From the NCBI RefSeq assembly GCF_050908995.1, contig NC_135122.1:12688501-12752500 (forward strand): DNA of 64,000 nt. The letters are read 5' to 3'. The first letter of the stretch is position 1, and each line of letters begins with the position of its first letter. Source of the stretch: Andrena cerasifolii (Eukaryota > Arthropoda > Insecta > Hymenoptera > Andrenidae). Shown piece by piece: positions 1-12,800 of this stretch. A program made the position numbers and the translations under genes. The notes beneath the pieces were generated by a model. The model was not told where the DNA came from and did not search any database. It worked only from the letters and a program-made list of their open reading frames with translations.

Positions 1-2030
1 AGCTTAGAGACAGCCTCGGCTGTGATATTTGAAAGTAGATACTAGAAGTAACTCTGACGACACGTAGGAGACCCCCATGGTAATCGCAACAGAATGTTTT
101 GGCGAATTTGGAAAATCTCGAACACGAGAGATACAAAAAGACATTGTCGGGAGAAGCAGACTGTTCTGGGTTCTTAATTCTGGGCCAGAGTTCGTCGCTT
201 ATGTTCACAGCAAACTTGCCAGAGCGGATTAAATTCTCAGGCGGCTTAAGCAAAGCCGGCGGCACGTATCGACACGGTAATCATAATATATGTACGAATG
301 TTCAGTGTACTGGAATCTAGCGTTACTGACAAGAGATGCCTACCTCGTGACCGCGATCCAGGCCTCCCGCTATCTTCGGTATTCATAGCCGAAATCGTGT
401 TTGAGCGACGTCACCGGCTCACCGACGACCGGGGAAAAACGAAGAGCTAAGCAGCGAAACCTCTGTCGATCACTTCCAAATCACCCCGACAGCCGTACTT
501 TCCGTTAATTTGTCCGTTGCTGTATACATTATTGTCAGACATCATCACGGAGCGAATCTGTGGGCAGCGCTCGACTTGTTGTGCTTGGTTCAACCGAAGC
601 TGTCAATGTTCCCGGTTCCCCTTACAAATTTCCTTGCGCAAGCGTTACACGCCGAATCCCACTGTACCCGTGTTATATTAATGTTCCCCCTTTTACCAAT
701 ATATCATCGGCACTCGTTGATCAAATGGTTTCTTAGCAACACCATTTATCTAGCATCCATCTAGCGGTCCCATATATTGTTGGGCCGATCACGATCTGGC
801 GGTACCCTACTGCGGCATCGAGCGATTAAAATCATTAATCCTTCCTATAATTTCAAGACATTACGTGTGTGAGATTCGAGATGAGCGAATGAGAGAAATT
901 AAATCGACCCACGGCAGCCTGGCGAACAGACTCGAGAATTTCCTGTTCCGAGGCCGAAACTCGGGGCAACACGCAGGATTCTGTAGTTACGAGTGCACAA
1001 ACGACCGCGTAACCTCTGTCCGCAATAACTCTCGGTCACTCTTTCGCTTTGTTCTTCTCTCCTACGGCCACCTTCTTCGTCTGTCCTTCGTTGGCCTCTC
1101 TTATGCTCGCCGGAGGTCCGAGGAAACCTGCCCCACTGGTCCACTGCCGTTGCTCCGAGGCTGGGCTCCTCTGCTCGTCTACCGTTTACACGGGCAACAC
1201 ACTGTTCCTGGCCCCTTACCGGCCTTGTTGTCCCGATACTATCGCCGAACACACGTGGACACGTTTTGTCTTCTAATGATCCAAATAGAAATTATTCCGG
1301 GCCGCCCCCGTAGCACGACCCTCGACGTCGCGACCAGTGGCCAGGAAGAGCATTCTGTCTGATGCAGAATTGGTCGATACCTATCGAGATCGGTTCTACT
1401 TGTGCACCTTCCTGATCGATCGTCCAACAGATCGCTTGGTTTGTCGAAGAAATGACAAAGGACAATGCTAAATCTGTAAGGATGATGTCGGACCGAAGCG
1501 ATCGCTACCTCCCCTCGTCAGATTAACCTGGTGATATTCAATTAAAGGATTACTAAGGCTTACCCGAGCTTCGTAATGATTTACCGGTTTCATGGTTGCT
1601 GCAGATCTTTATTGCCCGAGTGCCTCGAATACCAACTAAAATCCGCATATTATTTCAGCCGCGGTGGCAGCCAGGAATCCCAGTCACGGTGTTTAGCTCG
1701 GCAAGGAGACGCGCATCAAGCCGCTTACCGAAATTTCCTCGCGATGAGACGTTTTAGTGGCTCGTATCACTGCGCAACAGCTCCCGCGTAGTTCCGTGAA
1801 ACAAAACAAGCCACCCATGTGCCAGAGAGAGGTCCCAGGCACGCGTGTTTACGTGGCCCGTCGAGGGAAAGACGACGCTAAGTCGGCAGGCCATGAGGGA
1901 AAGCGGAATACACACGGGGACACTGGCGGAGAAACAGAAGCCGTTTTACGGTTGCCGTTTGCTCGGAACAAGTGGCATCCAGCCGCGGAAGCACGAATGA
2001 AAAAGCGCAGAAGGGAAAGGAAAAAGGGTG
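1..2030. other. Unannotated non-coding stretch
   Basis: I see no gene, RNA or repeat that I can support here. Frames up to about 165 codons exist (for example + strand 865-1362), but they overlap frames on the other strand, have no recognisable domain, and consist mostly of arginine, serine, leucine and proline, as expected from GC-rich non-coding DNA. Confidence 0.5.
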
Positions 2031-2032
2031 GC

Positions 2033-2694
2033 CGTAAATTTAAAAGAGCCGTGCACGCACGCGTGGCACTTTGTCGTTCGCGTAGACGACGATTTACCGA
2101 GCATGCTCCTTCCGCGCGTGGCCAAGGAAAAAGGGGACAATATATAAATATTTCTCCGATTGCTTCCGTCCTGGTTATTTTCAGTAGGCGATCCCATAAA
2201 TAATCCCCGACGTAAATCGCCACAGCGGTCCATCTATTATCTCTCCTCCCGTTCGTCATTTGCTTTGCTATTCATCCCGTCGACTTTCAGGCCTGTGGAC
2301 GTCCTAATTCACCATTCTTTCTCGACAGACGTCGCTACCTACCGCTTCGACAATCGTTGCTTTCCCCAAACTTGAACGCAACGCGGGCCCGGCTAAATTG
2401 TCGGAGCGGATGCAAATTGTCCACGGAAATCTCAGTCCACGCGAATGCCGAAGGGTGGGGGCGCGGGAAAAAAGGCAGAGTGGAAGCAAACTGTCGTAAA
2501 TTCAGAGCAGACTACGAGAGCACGCGTGCCACTCGCTCGTCCATATCGGAAGCAATTTACAAATACGTATGTGGCACGTGGCAGGAAAAAGGCCAGCCGT
2601 GCCGTTCCCGAAATCCCTCCGCGCCCGTCTCTCTGTCGTCGCTACTTTTCGGTGTACTTTGGCGTCGCCATAAATAATGCCCGTAATTCGCCAC
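2033..2694 (+). repeat. Diverged tandem duplication, two units about 470 bp apart
   Basis: Unit A (2033-2223) and unit B (2494-2694) share colinear blocks. These are CGTAAATT followed about 25 bp later by CACGCGTG[G/C]CAC, then CGTGGC plus AGGAAAAAGG, and finally a block reading GGCG, CCATAAATAAT, CCCG and TCGCCAC. Order and spacing are kept but the sequence between the blocks has diverged, so this is an old duplication. In both units the final block closes an open + frame at the same place (residues RRSHK and RRHK before a TAA stop). That could mean former coding sequence, but conserved nucleotides alone would give the same result. No function is recognised. Confidence 0.45.
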
Positions 2695-2699
2695 CCTAT

Positions 2700-3670
2700 T
2701 CGTGCCCGCCTCGTATCCTCTGCATTCTACTTTGTCTTTTAATGCCTTCCGCTCTAACCGTAGATTATTATTTTGATATATAACGCGGGGAGAACGCCGA
2801 GACGGCGGGCGGGGGTGAAGTCACCCCATTTCACGGTGCGCGAGCCAGCCTCTTCTGGCCGGTTCGAAAATCTTAGAAGCCGTCTGCCGCCCGCGTTTTA
2901 CCACGCGAAAGAATAATCGCGTTGGTCGCTTGCTGGCTAAACGCGAGCCGTGTATCGGAACAGCATCCGCGAGCGTATCTCGGTAAACACTTTAATAAAA
3001 TTGATCGCTCGAAATTACGCGATTCGCCTCGCGAGTCAATCGATTAATTAAATTGCACTGGAATCCCGATGTACTGTAGCGATCGCAAGATAAAGCTGTG
3101 CGATTTATTCGCCCCTCCGTGCGAGACATTTGTTATTAACCGTTGGAAACGCGGTTATTTATCGCGACCGTGATCCACGGTTCTTTATTGTGCCATAATA
3201 TTTGTTCTGCGTGAAGTTTCAATGAGTACCGATGTCGCGTATGAATGCACACGTCGCGCGTGCGTAAGGGGATATCGCGGGACATAATATTGCAATTCTG
3301 TTATCGATGCAACGTTCGTCATTTATTAAACTTTTATGCGAGAGGCACAACTAAACGCCTTTAAAGCCCCATTAAGGCTCGTTAAATTTATTACGCCGGC
3401 GTAACACGATTCGGCAATTTACAACGCGCGTAATGCCTTTAAACGGGCCCTGCGTTTATTGCTTGTTCGAGCAATCAAAAGTTCGTTTAACAGGTGTTTG
3501 GGGAAACATGGCCCCTGTTGCCGTTTATTTACAAATTTTCCCACCGTTAAGCTACCAATTTACTTCGCGGCAACGTATGCAAAATTTCCGGGATCCTGGC
3601 ATCATCTTTTAATATCTCTGAAACGCAACCAGTGCTGCCTATCAACAATGCCTTCCTCGTGATTCCCGCC
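2700..3670. other. Non-coding stretch with a 16-bp palindrome
   Basis: No gene is seen. The block mixes CpG-rich DNA with AT-rich runs containing many TTAAT/ATTTA words. A perfect inverted repeat, GGGGTGA-AG-TCACCCC, lies at 2812-2827. The texture resembles insect regulatory DNA, but nothing in the sequence proves that. Confidence 0.35.
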
Positions 3671-3673
3671 GTA

Positions 3674-4536
3674 GGGCAGACCGGGGCGAATCCGATCACT
3701 TTGTGTTTGACGGTAAGAAAATACTAGTCAAACATTAAAAAACTAATTTTTTTATATATTCGTGACCAGTACACCTTTGGCTTTAAGATTAATAATAGAA
3801 AATAAAGTTAAACTTAAAAATGTTTCTTCTGCAAACAAAAAACCAAAAAGTGAGAAATGTGAGCCATTTCTGCTCATTTCGTATTTTTCTTATTAATATA
3901 TGCGTTACGTTTGCACTATAGTTGCAACAAAATAATTCTAAATTATTTAAACATTTATTTTTTTCGTCACTTCTCTAAATTTAATTTTTATCACCGATTC
4001 CTTTATTTATTTTTTTTTTTTTTTGGACACCATGATCCCTGATTGCTCTTTTTTATGTACGTACTAACCATCTGCATATATAAACAATTATCATATTTAT
4101 AATCAGAAAAATACTCAAATGAAAATAAAGAGTGATCCGATTCATCCCAAATAACGTGATCCGATTAGCCCCATATATAATTATTTCAAAGGGTGTAGAT
4201 CACATAAACATATTATGATATAATAGTCTAAAATACATCAAATACTAAACTTGGACACCGTGCAAACTAATAACAATAAACACACTGGAATTTTCAAGCT
4301 TAGGTACTGTTTATTTTAAATACGAAATTGCAGATTACTTAGGTTAGATTCGGACGTATTTAAAACGTATACCAGCTCTAAACAATGACTTAAAACAATT
4401 AACAGGCTTTTACGGTAGGTGCGGGGAAAAGGGACGAGGTACTACGAACGAATGCTCATTTCTATCGCGATGTAAGAAATATGGACAACATTCTTATTTT
4501 GATCAGATTCGCCCTGTGATCCGATTCGGTCTATCC
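3674..4536. mobile_element. TA-flanked non-autonomous DNA transposon, AT-rich (863 bp)
   Basis: The left end reads TA|GGGCAGACCGGGGCGAATCC. The right end, reverse-complemented, reads TA|GGATAGACCGAATCGGATCAC. Both are flanked by the dinucleotide TA, as expected for a Tc1/mariner/pogo-type target duplication. The motif TGATCCGATT recurs near the right end (about 4519) and internally (about 4134 and 4161), with related forms GCGAATCCGATCAC at the left end and GATCAGATTCGCCC at the right. Such iterated subterminal motifs usually serve as transposase binding sites. The interior is strongly AT-rich, unlike its surroundings, and holds no transposase frame. The superfamily assignment rests on the TA flanks and end layout only. 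Confidence 0.6.
4009..4024. repeat. Poly-T run
   Basis: A homopolymer T run inside the AT-rich interior of the transposon at 3674-4536. Confidence 0.9.
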
Positions 4537-4539
4537 TAT

Positions 4540-6560
4540 ATTGCACACTGATAAACAATCACCGCGACATAATCACAGAATTTTAATACTTTTCAAGATG
4601 CATATCCACCCTACTCCGCGGAAGCGAACTCGCAGCATTCAACCCCCGAAAGGGGTGGTTGACGTGGCGCAAAATAGAAACGGCAATATTTTGAGTGCTC
4701 TGAACGCACCCCCGCGAAATTGTTTGGCAAGCTCCTCGAATCGTTTTCACAATGGCCGCTCGTGCGAGCGCGTGTCATACGTGCACGTGGCATTCGAGCG
4801 CGACATGGCGTGCGTTAACTCGTCGAGCTTCGAGGGCACAGCACGCGGCGCCTGTACGCGTCGATGCGTTCCTATCGAGGCTGAAGAATAACGCTCGTCG
4901 ACCGCGTGTACGATCTCAATATTTACGGGACCAAGTGCGGGACTATCGACCGGGGGCGTAGAGGCTCGAGGCCGTTGAACATAATTTATCCAAGCCGCGG
5001 TACCAAGCTTTGGGACCGGCGTCGCTGTTGTTCGCGGGGATCGGTGATCGTCCCCGAAAATTGCTTCCCGATTTTCCACCCTGCAGCCGCCGCGCGTCAC
5101 GCCAGAGGCACGCGATTCTGCTTGAGGAGATTGTCGCGCATTATCGAGCCGCTCCACGAGGTCGGAAACTTGGCTGGAAAAATCCGACCGCGCGTGACCT
5201 TTCTCGATTAATCGAGTGGCAGGGAGGGGCGGCGGTGGCGCGAGGCCGAGGGCAGAATTAATCATTTGTTCGTGGTACACGGATCGGGGGTAATCGTTAA
5301 AACGCGAAAGCGCGTTGAACGCGGAGGATCGAACAAGAATGGCCGGGCGAAATTTGAAACCGGCACACGGTCCAAGGATATTTAAAGCGGAATAAATCGT
5401 AAAAGCGGGAATGGGCGGGGGTGTATAAGTCGGCGGGGCTCGTAAACGTCGCTTGGAAATGAGTCGGTTTTATTCCCCGATATAACCTTCTTTCGTGAGA
5501 ACAATACGGTTTATCTGATACTTTCCAGAGAGAAACGTTTCCGCGGCGCGATAATGATCTCGCATAAATACGGATCATAATTCCGCTTATTCCGCGGCCT
5601 CGGAACAATGTATTATAGCTACGAGCGACTGGGGGCCGGTTGATTGGCACGGCCGGTGATTACCCCGATTGCGTCGATTGTCTTTGTGAAATTATGTCGA
5701 ACGTAGACGCCCGATCGCGACGCCCAGTCTCAAACGCTCGTTTCTCCGTTCGTTGTTTCCTTTTTCCCCGTCCCCAGACATTATCAGGCTGCTGGGTAAA
5801 TTGAAAATGAACTCGAGGAACGGAAATCCTGACCATGTAGCCGGGTCGTAGGAGAACGTTGAATGGAAATCGGTCGATGGATCTGAGATAACCGTTTAAC
5901 GCGTCCCACTACCTTTTCTTTCCCGTTCACCCGTCTCGCCCCGTTCTCCTTGCATCCCTTCCCTCGCTTCCCGCCCAGTCCGGTGTTTCGCGATTTTAAG
6001 CATTCGCGCGGGTATGCACGGAACTGTCACGGAATCGCGGATTACACAGGACCGCGCAAAGTAGCCGGTCGGGGACGTTCGTTTCGGATTCCAGCCGATA
6101 AAATCAAAGAACGCGGTCCGCGGCGCGAAACACGTTGCGCCGCAGCGGAATGCTCGATGACCGAAAAATTCAATGTTCTAGAAATACACGCGGTGGCCCC
6201 CGCGAGTGATAATGCGTCGGGAATTATTGCGTCAGCGGCTACGTCTGACCGAAATGTCGCTGGTTCCCCGAGCGCCGCGAATGTTTCCCATTCCGTCCCC
6301 ATTTAAAAGGAACGACCGACTGCATACGATACCCCCAGCCGTAAAACAGCGTATGCCCGTCGCAGACATACCCTCTTCCTTAGCCCCGCTACAAGTGCTT
6401 CCTTTTTATTGTTCTCATCGGTAATTAAATGACTCCGCTGGCTACGTAATCGCGCTAATACACCAGCGATTTCTCCTTGATACGACCGGCCGCTGCCTCT
6501 CGCTTTTTACTGTTCCGGGATATGATGGCCAAGCCGAAGTGACTGCGGTATCGTGGCACC
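4540..6560. other. Unannotated non-coding stretch
   Basis: GC- and CpG-rich unique-looking sequence. I see no gene, RNA or dispersed repeat. The frame at 4747-5280 on the minus strand (177 codons) overlaps several + strand frames and shows no domain, so I treat it as chance. Confidence 0.45.
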
Positions 6561-6565
6561 AGATA

Positions 6566-6903
6566 GTCCAGTGAAATTAGACGGAAATCTGCCCAATCTA
6601 CGGAATAATTCCCACCAAGTTAAATTTTGGTATGGGCCTTTATTTTGTCAAAAGTCCCCATCGATCCGACCGCCGTTAAAAATTTTACAGAGGGTTGAAA
6701 GAAACAAAGGTTTTTCGCAAATATCTCGTTATCTAGCAGTTTTGCGACAAAAATAGTTATTATACAATTTATAGCCTAGGAAATTCTCTACAAAAAAGGT
6801 GGTATGAGTTTTTTTCGTAGGTTTAAAGCGACAAAATAAAGGCCCATACCAAAATTTAGCTTGGTGGGATTTATTCCGAAGACAGATCTTAATTTCACTG
6901 GAC
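6566..6903. mobile_element. TA-flanked MITE with long inverted repeats (338 bp)
   Basis: The left arm (6566-6649) and right arm (6830-6903) are inverted copies. Both start GTCCAGTGAAATTA and continue through GGAATAA, CCCACCAAG, AATTTTGGTATGGGCCTTTA and TTTTGTC. The left arm carries about 10 extra bases. TA dinucleotides flank both ends (6564-6565 and 6904-6905), the target-site pattern of Tc1/mariner-like MITEs. The central 180 bp is AT-rich and non-coding. Confidence 0.75.
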
Positions 6904-6905
6904 TA

Positions 6906-9140
6906 CAGATGAATTCGACAGCACGCGAATTTGCTCGTAAAGAGACGACGATCAAATGGGAAGATGCCACTTGCTCCTACGTTCATATTATTTCATATGA
7001 AACTCCACGGAATATCGAAGAATGAACATTTCCGTACTTCATTGCACGCTCGATCGTGAATTTCTCGCCGAAATTCCCCCAAAACCACCGTGGCTCACTC
7101 CGGCGACATAAATCGAACTATTTTATCGTGCATCGGAAATTATCGTGGCCTCTTGTCGGCTTACCTTCCTGCGGAGCCGAAGATCACGTCGAAGATTCTC
7201 GCGTGAGAAACGCAAACTGCAATTACGAGCGGGCGTGCGCGCACGACATTTTACGTCTTCCGTCTCCCTCTCAAATTCCATCACCTCTCTCGCTCACATT
7301 TCTCTCCTGCTCGCTCTCCCTCTGTTCTCGCGTTTCTGCGCCTTTCCTCTTTTCTCCCAGCATCAGCACGGAAAAAGTTACGACCGCCACGTATGAGCTG
7401 GCGCATCCGTAAAGCGCTTGCTTTTTAGCGGTGCGAGCAAAGATTTTTTAGGGTAATGCCGCGGACGATTTTTGCGAACCCTGAAATTTGTCCGAACATC
7501 GGTCGTGCTCGGTGCTCTCGGTGCTGCCAAGACTTCGTGCACCGATACTTTTGCTGCGAACTTTTACTCGATAAGCCTGTACTGCCTGATGAGCTCACCA
7601 TTTCACGTATCGGGATTCCGTTTAATTTCAAGCAAAGAAAAGTTTGACGAGTAATCTTCCGAGTTCTCGTATCTTCTCGGTGCGAGTGATTATCGCGATG
7701 AAGAGACGGAGAAGCTTCTCAGAAAGTCGAGGAATCGATGCTCGAGAATTTGGAATAAATTTCCTCGAGCCCCGCAAGTTCTCGGTCCGAGGAATTTATT
7801 ATAGGCCTCCAGTTTCCCGCGTCGCAATTTTTCCACCGCCGCGGTGTAATAAACCTCGCGCAACCTACTAATCGCATAACGGGGCATATTAATCGAACTC
7901 GACGGATCGATTGCGAAACCGCAATGCGGGAAGCGGTTGGAATTGCAGGTGTTTTCAATTGACCCGATGCGTAATAAATCAGCGGCTGTTTTCCTCTCGG
8001 AATTCGCGAAAGCCTGGCAGGCTGAGCTGGGTGTGAACGTTTTGTTTCAATGGCTGCGCGCCACTCGGGCGAGCGCCAGGACGCGCACGAATTTCCAAAA
8101 GCGCGGGCGATGCCTGTGAACTTTGGACGCCTGGTCTCAAAGAGAACGTTTTCTCTACTCGTTTCACTGGGTACTGATCTCGAAACTATTTCCAGATAGC
8201 TGCGACGCGATACGGGGCTTACGAAGTCATCGAATGAGTTTATATTCCAATCGAGCAACCTTTAACCTCAATTCTGACGAATCCTTTCTGAAGCGATGCA
8301 GGTGAAATATTTTGGGACAGTTCCAGCGCGTGGCAACGGTTCCGAGTGCTGTAGAGATTCTATTGTTCCAATTTTTTCATCCGTGGATATTGTTGAGTTA
8401 AATATCCATGGTTGTCCGCCACTTCGATTTCTCCTTCTCACTTTTCTGAAAGTAGATTTCAGGCGGTTGCAGTTCCGCCTTGCTGCCGTTCCGTTGCTCT
8501 CAGTGTCGACCGGGACACAGCCGAGTAATAGGTGATCCCGTGCTTGAAACGGCAAACAGAATCAAATATTGGGGAGACGCGCGCGTCGGATTCCCCTCGG
8601 AGACGTTGGACGCAACAGCGTACGAGAAGTTGGCCGTGGCACGCGGAATGACCGTAAAAGCCGGCAGATTTCAGTGCGTTTACTCGAATTCCCGGTGCCA
8701 ACGAAGCGGGGGTCGCTTGTATAAAGTTTATCGAACGCCCGCTCCTCAACGGAACGCTCCTAGGATTCGTACAAATAAACCCCCTGCTCGTAAATTTATG
8801 CATAATAAAGCTCCCGATGCCGAGGCTGCACGCGTAACGAAAGCCCGCCCGCCCGAATCCCCATTGCTTCGCCTTCGATCGTTTCGCATAACTTTCCATA
8901 AAACCGTCGCGTAAAAGCGTATCCCAGATTAAGCAATAAACTATTTTATCCTCTATCGGCGAGCCGGACGAGCATTCCGCGTGAACATCAGCTGACGGAC
9001 AGTCCGCGTTTCGCAGGCAAACGAGTTCTGGCTGCTAGAAACGCTCTCGTCTGCTTCTTCTTCTTCCACGTCTTCCTCTCCTCGTCTGTCCCGTTCGTGG
9101 TCCCCCTTTACTCCTACGGGTTTCTCGGCACCGGGGATCG
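6906..9140. other. Unannotated non-coding stretch
   Basis: Unique-looking sequence without a recognisable gene. A pyrimidine-rich tract occupies roughly 7257-7360. Open frames here overlap on both strands (for example 7719-8258 minus and 8459-8899 minus against 8480-8914 plus), which argues against coding. Confidence 0.4.
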
Positions 9141-9146
9141 CACGCA

Positions 9147-9874
9147 ATGCGAGCGACCCTTCCTTATGCGCCCGGAGCCCGAGTTCAATCGCTGAGTGTA
9201 ATCCAGTCGGTAAAGTGTAAGTGGTTCACCTTGATAGGGCCCTCTTTACCTCGGGGCCCTTCCCTCTCCCTACACCTTCCGATGCACACGGGCCCCTACC
9301 ACTTTTCGAGCCGTCTCTTAGTCTCTTCCCTTCTCCGCGACCCAGACAATCACCTCGTCTCCTCTCTGTCCCTCTTCGGGCCCTATCATCCCCTCCTACT
9401 GTCGGCCTCTTCGTTCTCTCCCCTTTCCTCTTCTACCTGGTCGATCGCTCTCCTGTTTCGCCTTCTCTCACCTGTCCAACCGTTCCACGGCATGCATCCC
9501 GCTCGCACCTCAAGCCCAATGTGGCCGGCAGGGCCGTGCGTTTCCTCCTTGTGACCCGAGGGCACCACGGGCTGGCCCGCCCATTTGTAGCGCCCATGTC
9601 TGCGACCAGCCGCCCGCGGAGCGATACACGAGGAGCGTGCGTTGGCTGTTGCGGGTACCCCGGTACCCCGGTTACCCCGGTTCGGTGGCACCGGCGGATA
9701 GGGCCCTCGGCTTTTTCGATTGCCCAGCTCTTTTGTCCTTCGCTCGTCCTTTTGGATATCCCCGTCCTTACGCTCGGATTCCTACGACGCGATCCCCTCT
9801 GCCGGATCGGACAAGCTCGTGTCGCAATTTTCATTTCTCGAGGTTTACGCTACCCGATCGGGGCTCGAACATAG
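9147..9874 (+). other. Pyrimidine- and GC-rich block, long but unconvincing open frames
   Basis: The + strand is rich in C and T over about 9235-9490, then strongly GC/CpG-rich to about 9870. It holds the longest open frame in the window (9221-9874, 217 codons), which is dominated by serine, proline, leucine and arginine and overlaps open frames in two minus-strand phases. Strand asymmetry plus CpG richness fits a 5' leader, promoter-proximal intron or similar region, but no transcription signal settles it. I do not call this a gene. Confidence 0.25.
9654..9682 (+). repeat. Short tandem repeat GGTACCCC
   Basis: Two perfect GGTACCCC units (9654-9661, 9662-9669) are followed by GGTTACCCC (9670-9678) and a partial fourth unit. 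Confidence 0.85.
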
Positions 9875-9879
9875 TAGGT

Positions 9880-12800
9880 ACAAGATGATCACAAGTCGTC
9901 GCGTTCTTGTTACGATTTTTATGACTTCAATTTCTTAAGGGTTTTGCCGTTTTTCTGGTGCGGCCGGTGTACTCGAGATTACCGTTCAGCTGGTCGTAAA
10001 ATATCCCAAGATTTCCTGTGATCCGATCCTGCCATCGTATAACAGCTAAAGACTGGCTGGTGCAGGCAGGTGATTCCATCCTAAGCCATCGATTTGGCCA
10101 TGTGCTACTTTGGGAGAAATCCATTTTCGTCCCTTCATCCTCTCTCCACCTCATTATTAACTCATTAAAACTCGTATCTAAATTCTATTTTCTTCGTCTC
10201 CGAAAATAACTGCCACTGAAATCTCGTTACAGGCACCTAGGAACAGCGCGTTTGACGGAGCACGAAGCAAACGGCGGCGCACGCGTTGCGCCCTGTTTAA
10301 TTAATTCCGACCAATTACAATCGTTGGGCAAATTATGTCGATACCATGTTAATACTATCTTCCACGGTATCCGTGGAAACTACGCGGCGAATCGATGCCG
10401 CGAAACCACCTTTCAACAGTCAATTAGTTTCTGCGATGCGGAGTCAAACCGCACCGCGGGATATCGGTTGCAACAGTCGTGCTAATTATACACCACGTTT
10501 CCAAGTTACGATTGAGTTTTGGCCTGCAATCTCAGTTTTGATCTACGGAACGTCCGCTTTCGAAGTGACTTAGCCAAAGTGTGCCAGCCGATGTCGGTAT
10601 TGGTAGCGACGACACGGCGATGCTTAAAGGTGATGGTCATCTCTGTTCCCCGTCCGAGATTCCTCTCTCCCTCCTGCAGCTCCGCGCTGCTGATGGACCG
10701 ACGCGATCGCAGATGCAAATCTCCTGGATCGCTGGATATTCGCGAACACCCCGATGGGGTATTTTGTCTTACCCGACAGCGGGATTAGATCGGAATGAAA
10801 TTTATTTTCAATCTTAATTTATGCTCCCTCCTGTGCCCATCCTGCACGCTTCGCGCGACCAAGTGCGAGACAGTCAATTAACTTTCAACGAACGTGAATG
10901 ATTAAAGCCCCAGAACGCTTGCAGATTTCCAACGAGCGATACGCAAGATGAAAAACTTACGATTCAAGTATAATAACGCTAAAAACATAAACAACAATGT
11001 GGTGGAATGGTCCACCCATGTGGAGTATCGATGACGCGGTTCAGATCTACAGCAGAAGATACGACTGATACACGACGCAATCTCAATCTAGAGATTCGCG
11101 CATCCACCGACCGGTGTACGGGCGTCTTATCGGTTAAAGAAACGCGGACCTTGTACGCCAGATGTAGAACCACGCCGGGAACATGTTTATCTGGCGAGAT
11201 AAGGCCGAAATTTCGCCAGTAAAAGGACACGGGATTAATTCTTCAAGTGCTGCGTTCCAGCAACGGGTACGTACAGATACCCCTGTTGTTTTCCAGCTAG
11301 AACATGCAGAGGATGGAATCTGTTTTCGCGCAGGAAGCAAGAGCCACCGACTTATCTCTCATCTTTACGCGACCTGGGAGAGAAGAAATGGTTTATCGAT
11401 CGGCCATATCAATAACGATCCCATTACGAGCGCGTACTGGAGGATCACCTAGCCAGGCTGTTTCGTTCGGTTCAACAGGATGCACGCACAACAATTTCCT
11501 CGCGTTACGTGACGCGATCCCGATTCATTGATTCGCACGATCGCCGGCTCGCATCTCGCGGATCGACTGGCGCGCGTGCGTGTGCGTGTGAGATTGCACG
11601 CGCTTACACGCGTTCCCGTGGTACACGTAGAAATATGTAATACAAGGCGTACCCGTCCCGGAGAGGAGACGTATGCGTAACTTAGTGTCGACCGGACCGA
11701 TCGGATACGATCGCCGGTCGCGATAGCATATGATTGATAAATCGATTCAATCGCTAACACGCATCGCGGCAGGCAGAGTGCGGTTACTAGCTACCTTCGA
11801 CGTGTTATTAGGAACGTCTCGATGCGCGTCATACGAGAACGTCAATTATCCGACTACCGACCGGCGAAGCCTCCTTCGAACCCACCCCACTGCGGCACCT
11901 GCTAATTTCTTCCAATAACGAAAACTCGTGCGACCGTCTTGGAAAAATGTCGCCCAAGGACGACCGCGTTGGATATCAATCAAGATTAATCCATAGCTTC
12001 TCGGAACGCTACACTGCTCCGAGTTATCGAAAGTGCTGCTCGCTCTGCGATATTTTATGGAATCGAGCATTTGCAAAACGATCGATTCCCCTCGTCGATT
12101 TGTAAGAAACAATGGAAAGAACGAAGGAACGGCTGATAAACCCTGCGCACACTTGTTGGCGGCAGGCAGTTGAGCTATCGAACCACACAGCAGAATTTCA
12201 GTCGGGCTTTAGTCGGCTGGAATTGTGTAGGCAGGGAAGAAACCAGAACGGCGAATGGTGGGCAGACAGGATGCTAAACTATGCTCCAACTAATTATCGA
12301 AGTTCCGGAAGAGTCAGCGAAACCATTATACATGCGATATTTATAAAGTCAAACTATTCGCCACCACTATGCTCTTTTTTCCCCCCTATATACCTCGACT
12401 GGCGAGTTAGCGATCCGCGAAAGTTCGCCGTGATCTAATACGAGCTGTCTAAGCCGTCAGAAACTTTCCCGTAGGCGCCTTTTTAGTACCAGACGATCTG
12501 AACTTTCGGGGCTTCCGGTTACCCTCCGACAGTGTTGATTTAATTAAACAGATTGTTGCAATTTCAACATCGGTCAATTATTCGTGGTTCCGAGTGCCTC
12601 GCAGGCGAAAAATCGTCGTTAATTTCAGCCACGCAGCGCAACCGCGAGCTGCCGTAGTTAACCTTGTTAGCAACAACAAATAGGAGTCGGCGTGTTCCGC
12701 GTTTGCGGTAGTTGCATCGTAACTTGGTATAACTTCGGCTTCAGCATCGACTACATCCACTACATCTGTCGATGTAGCTGGCTTGTCAGCGAGCAGCGGC

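Noticed and set aside
9221..9874. Longest open frame in the window (217 codons, +)
   Set aside because: Composition is Ser/Pro/Leu/Arg-rich in a CT- and GC-rich block, other strands and phases are open too, and no domain is visible.
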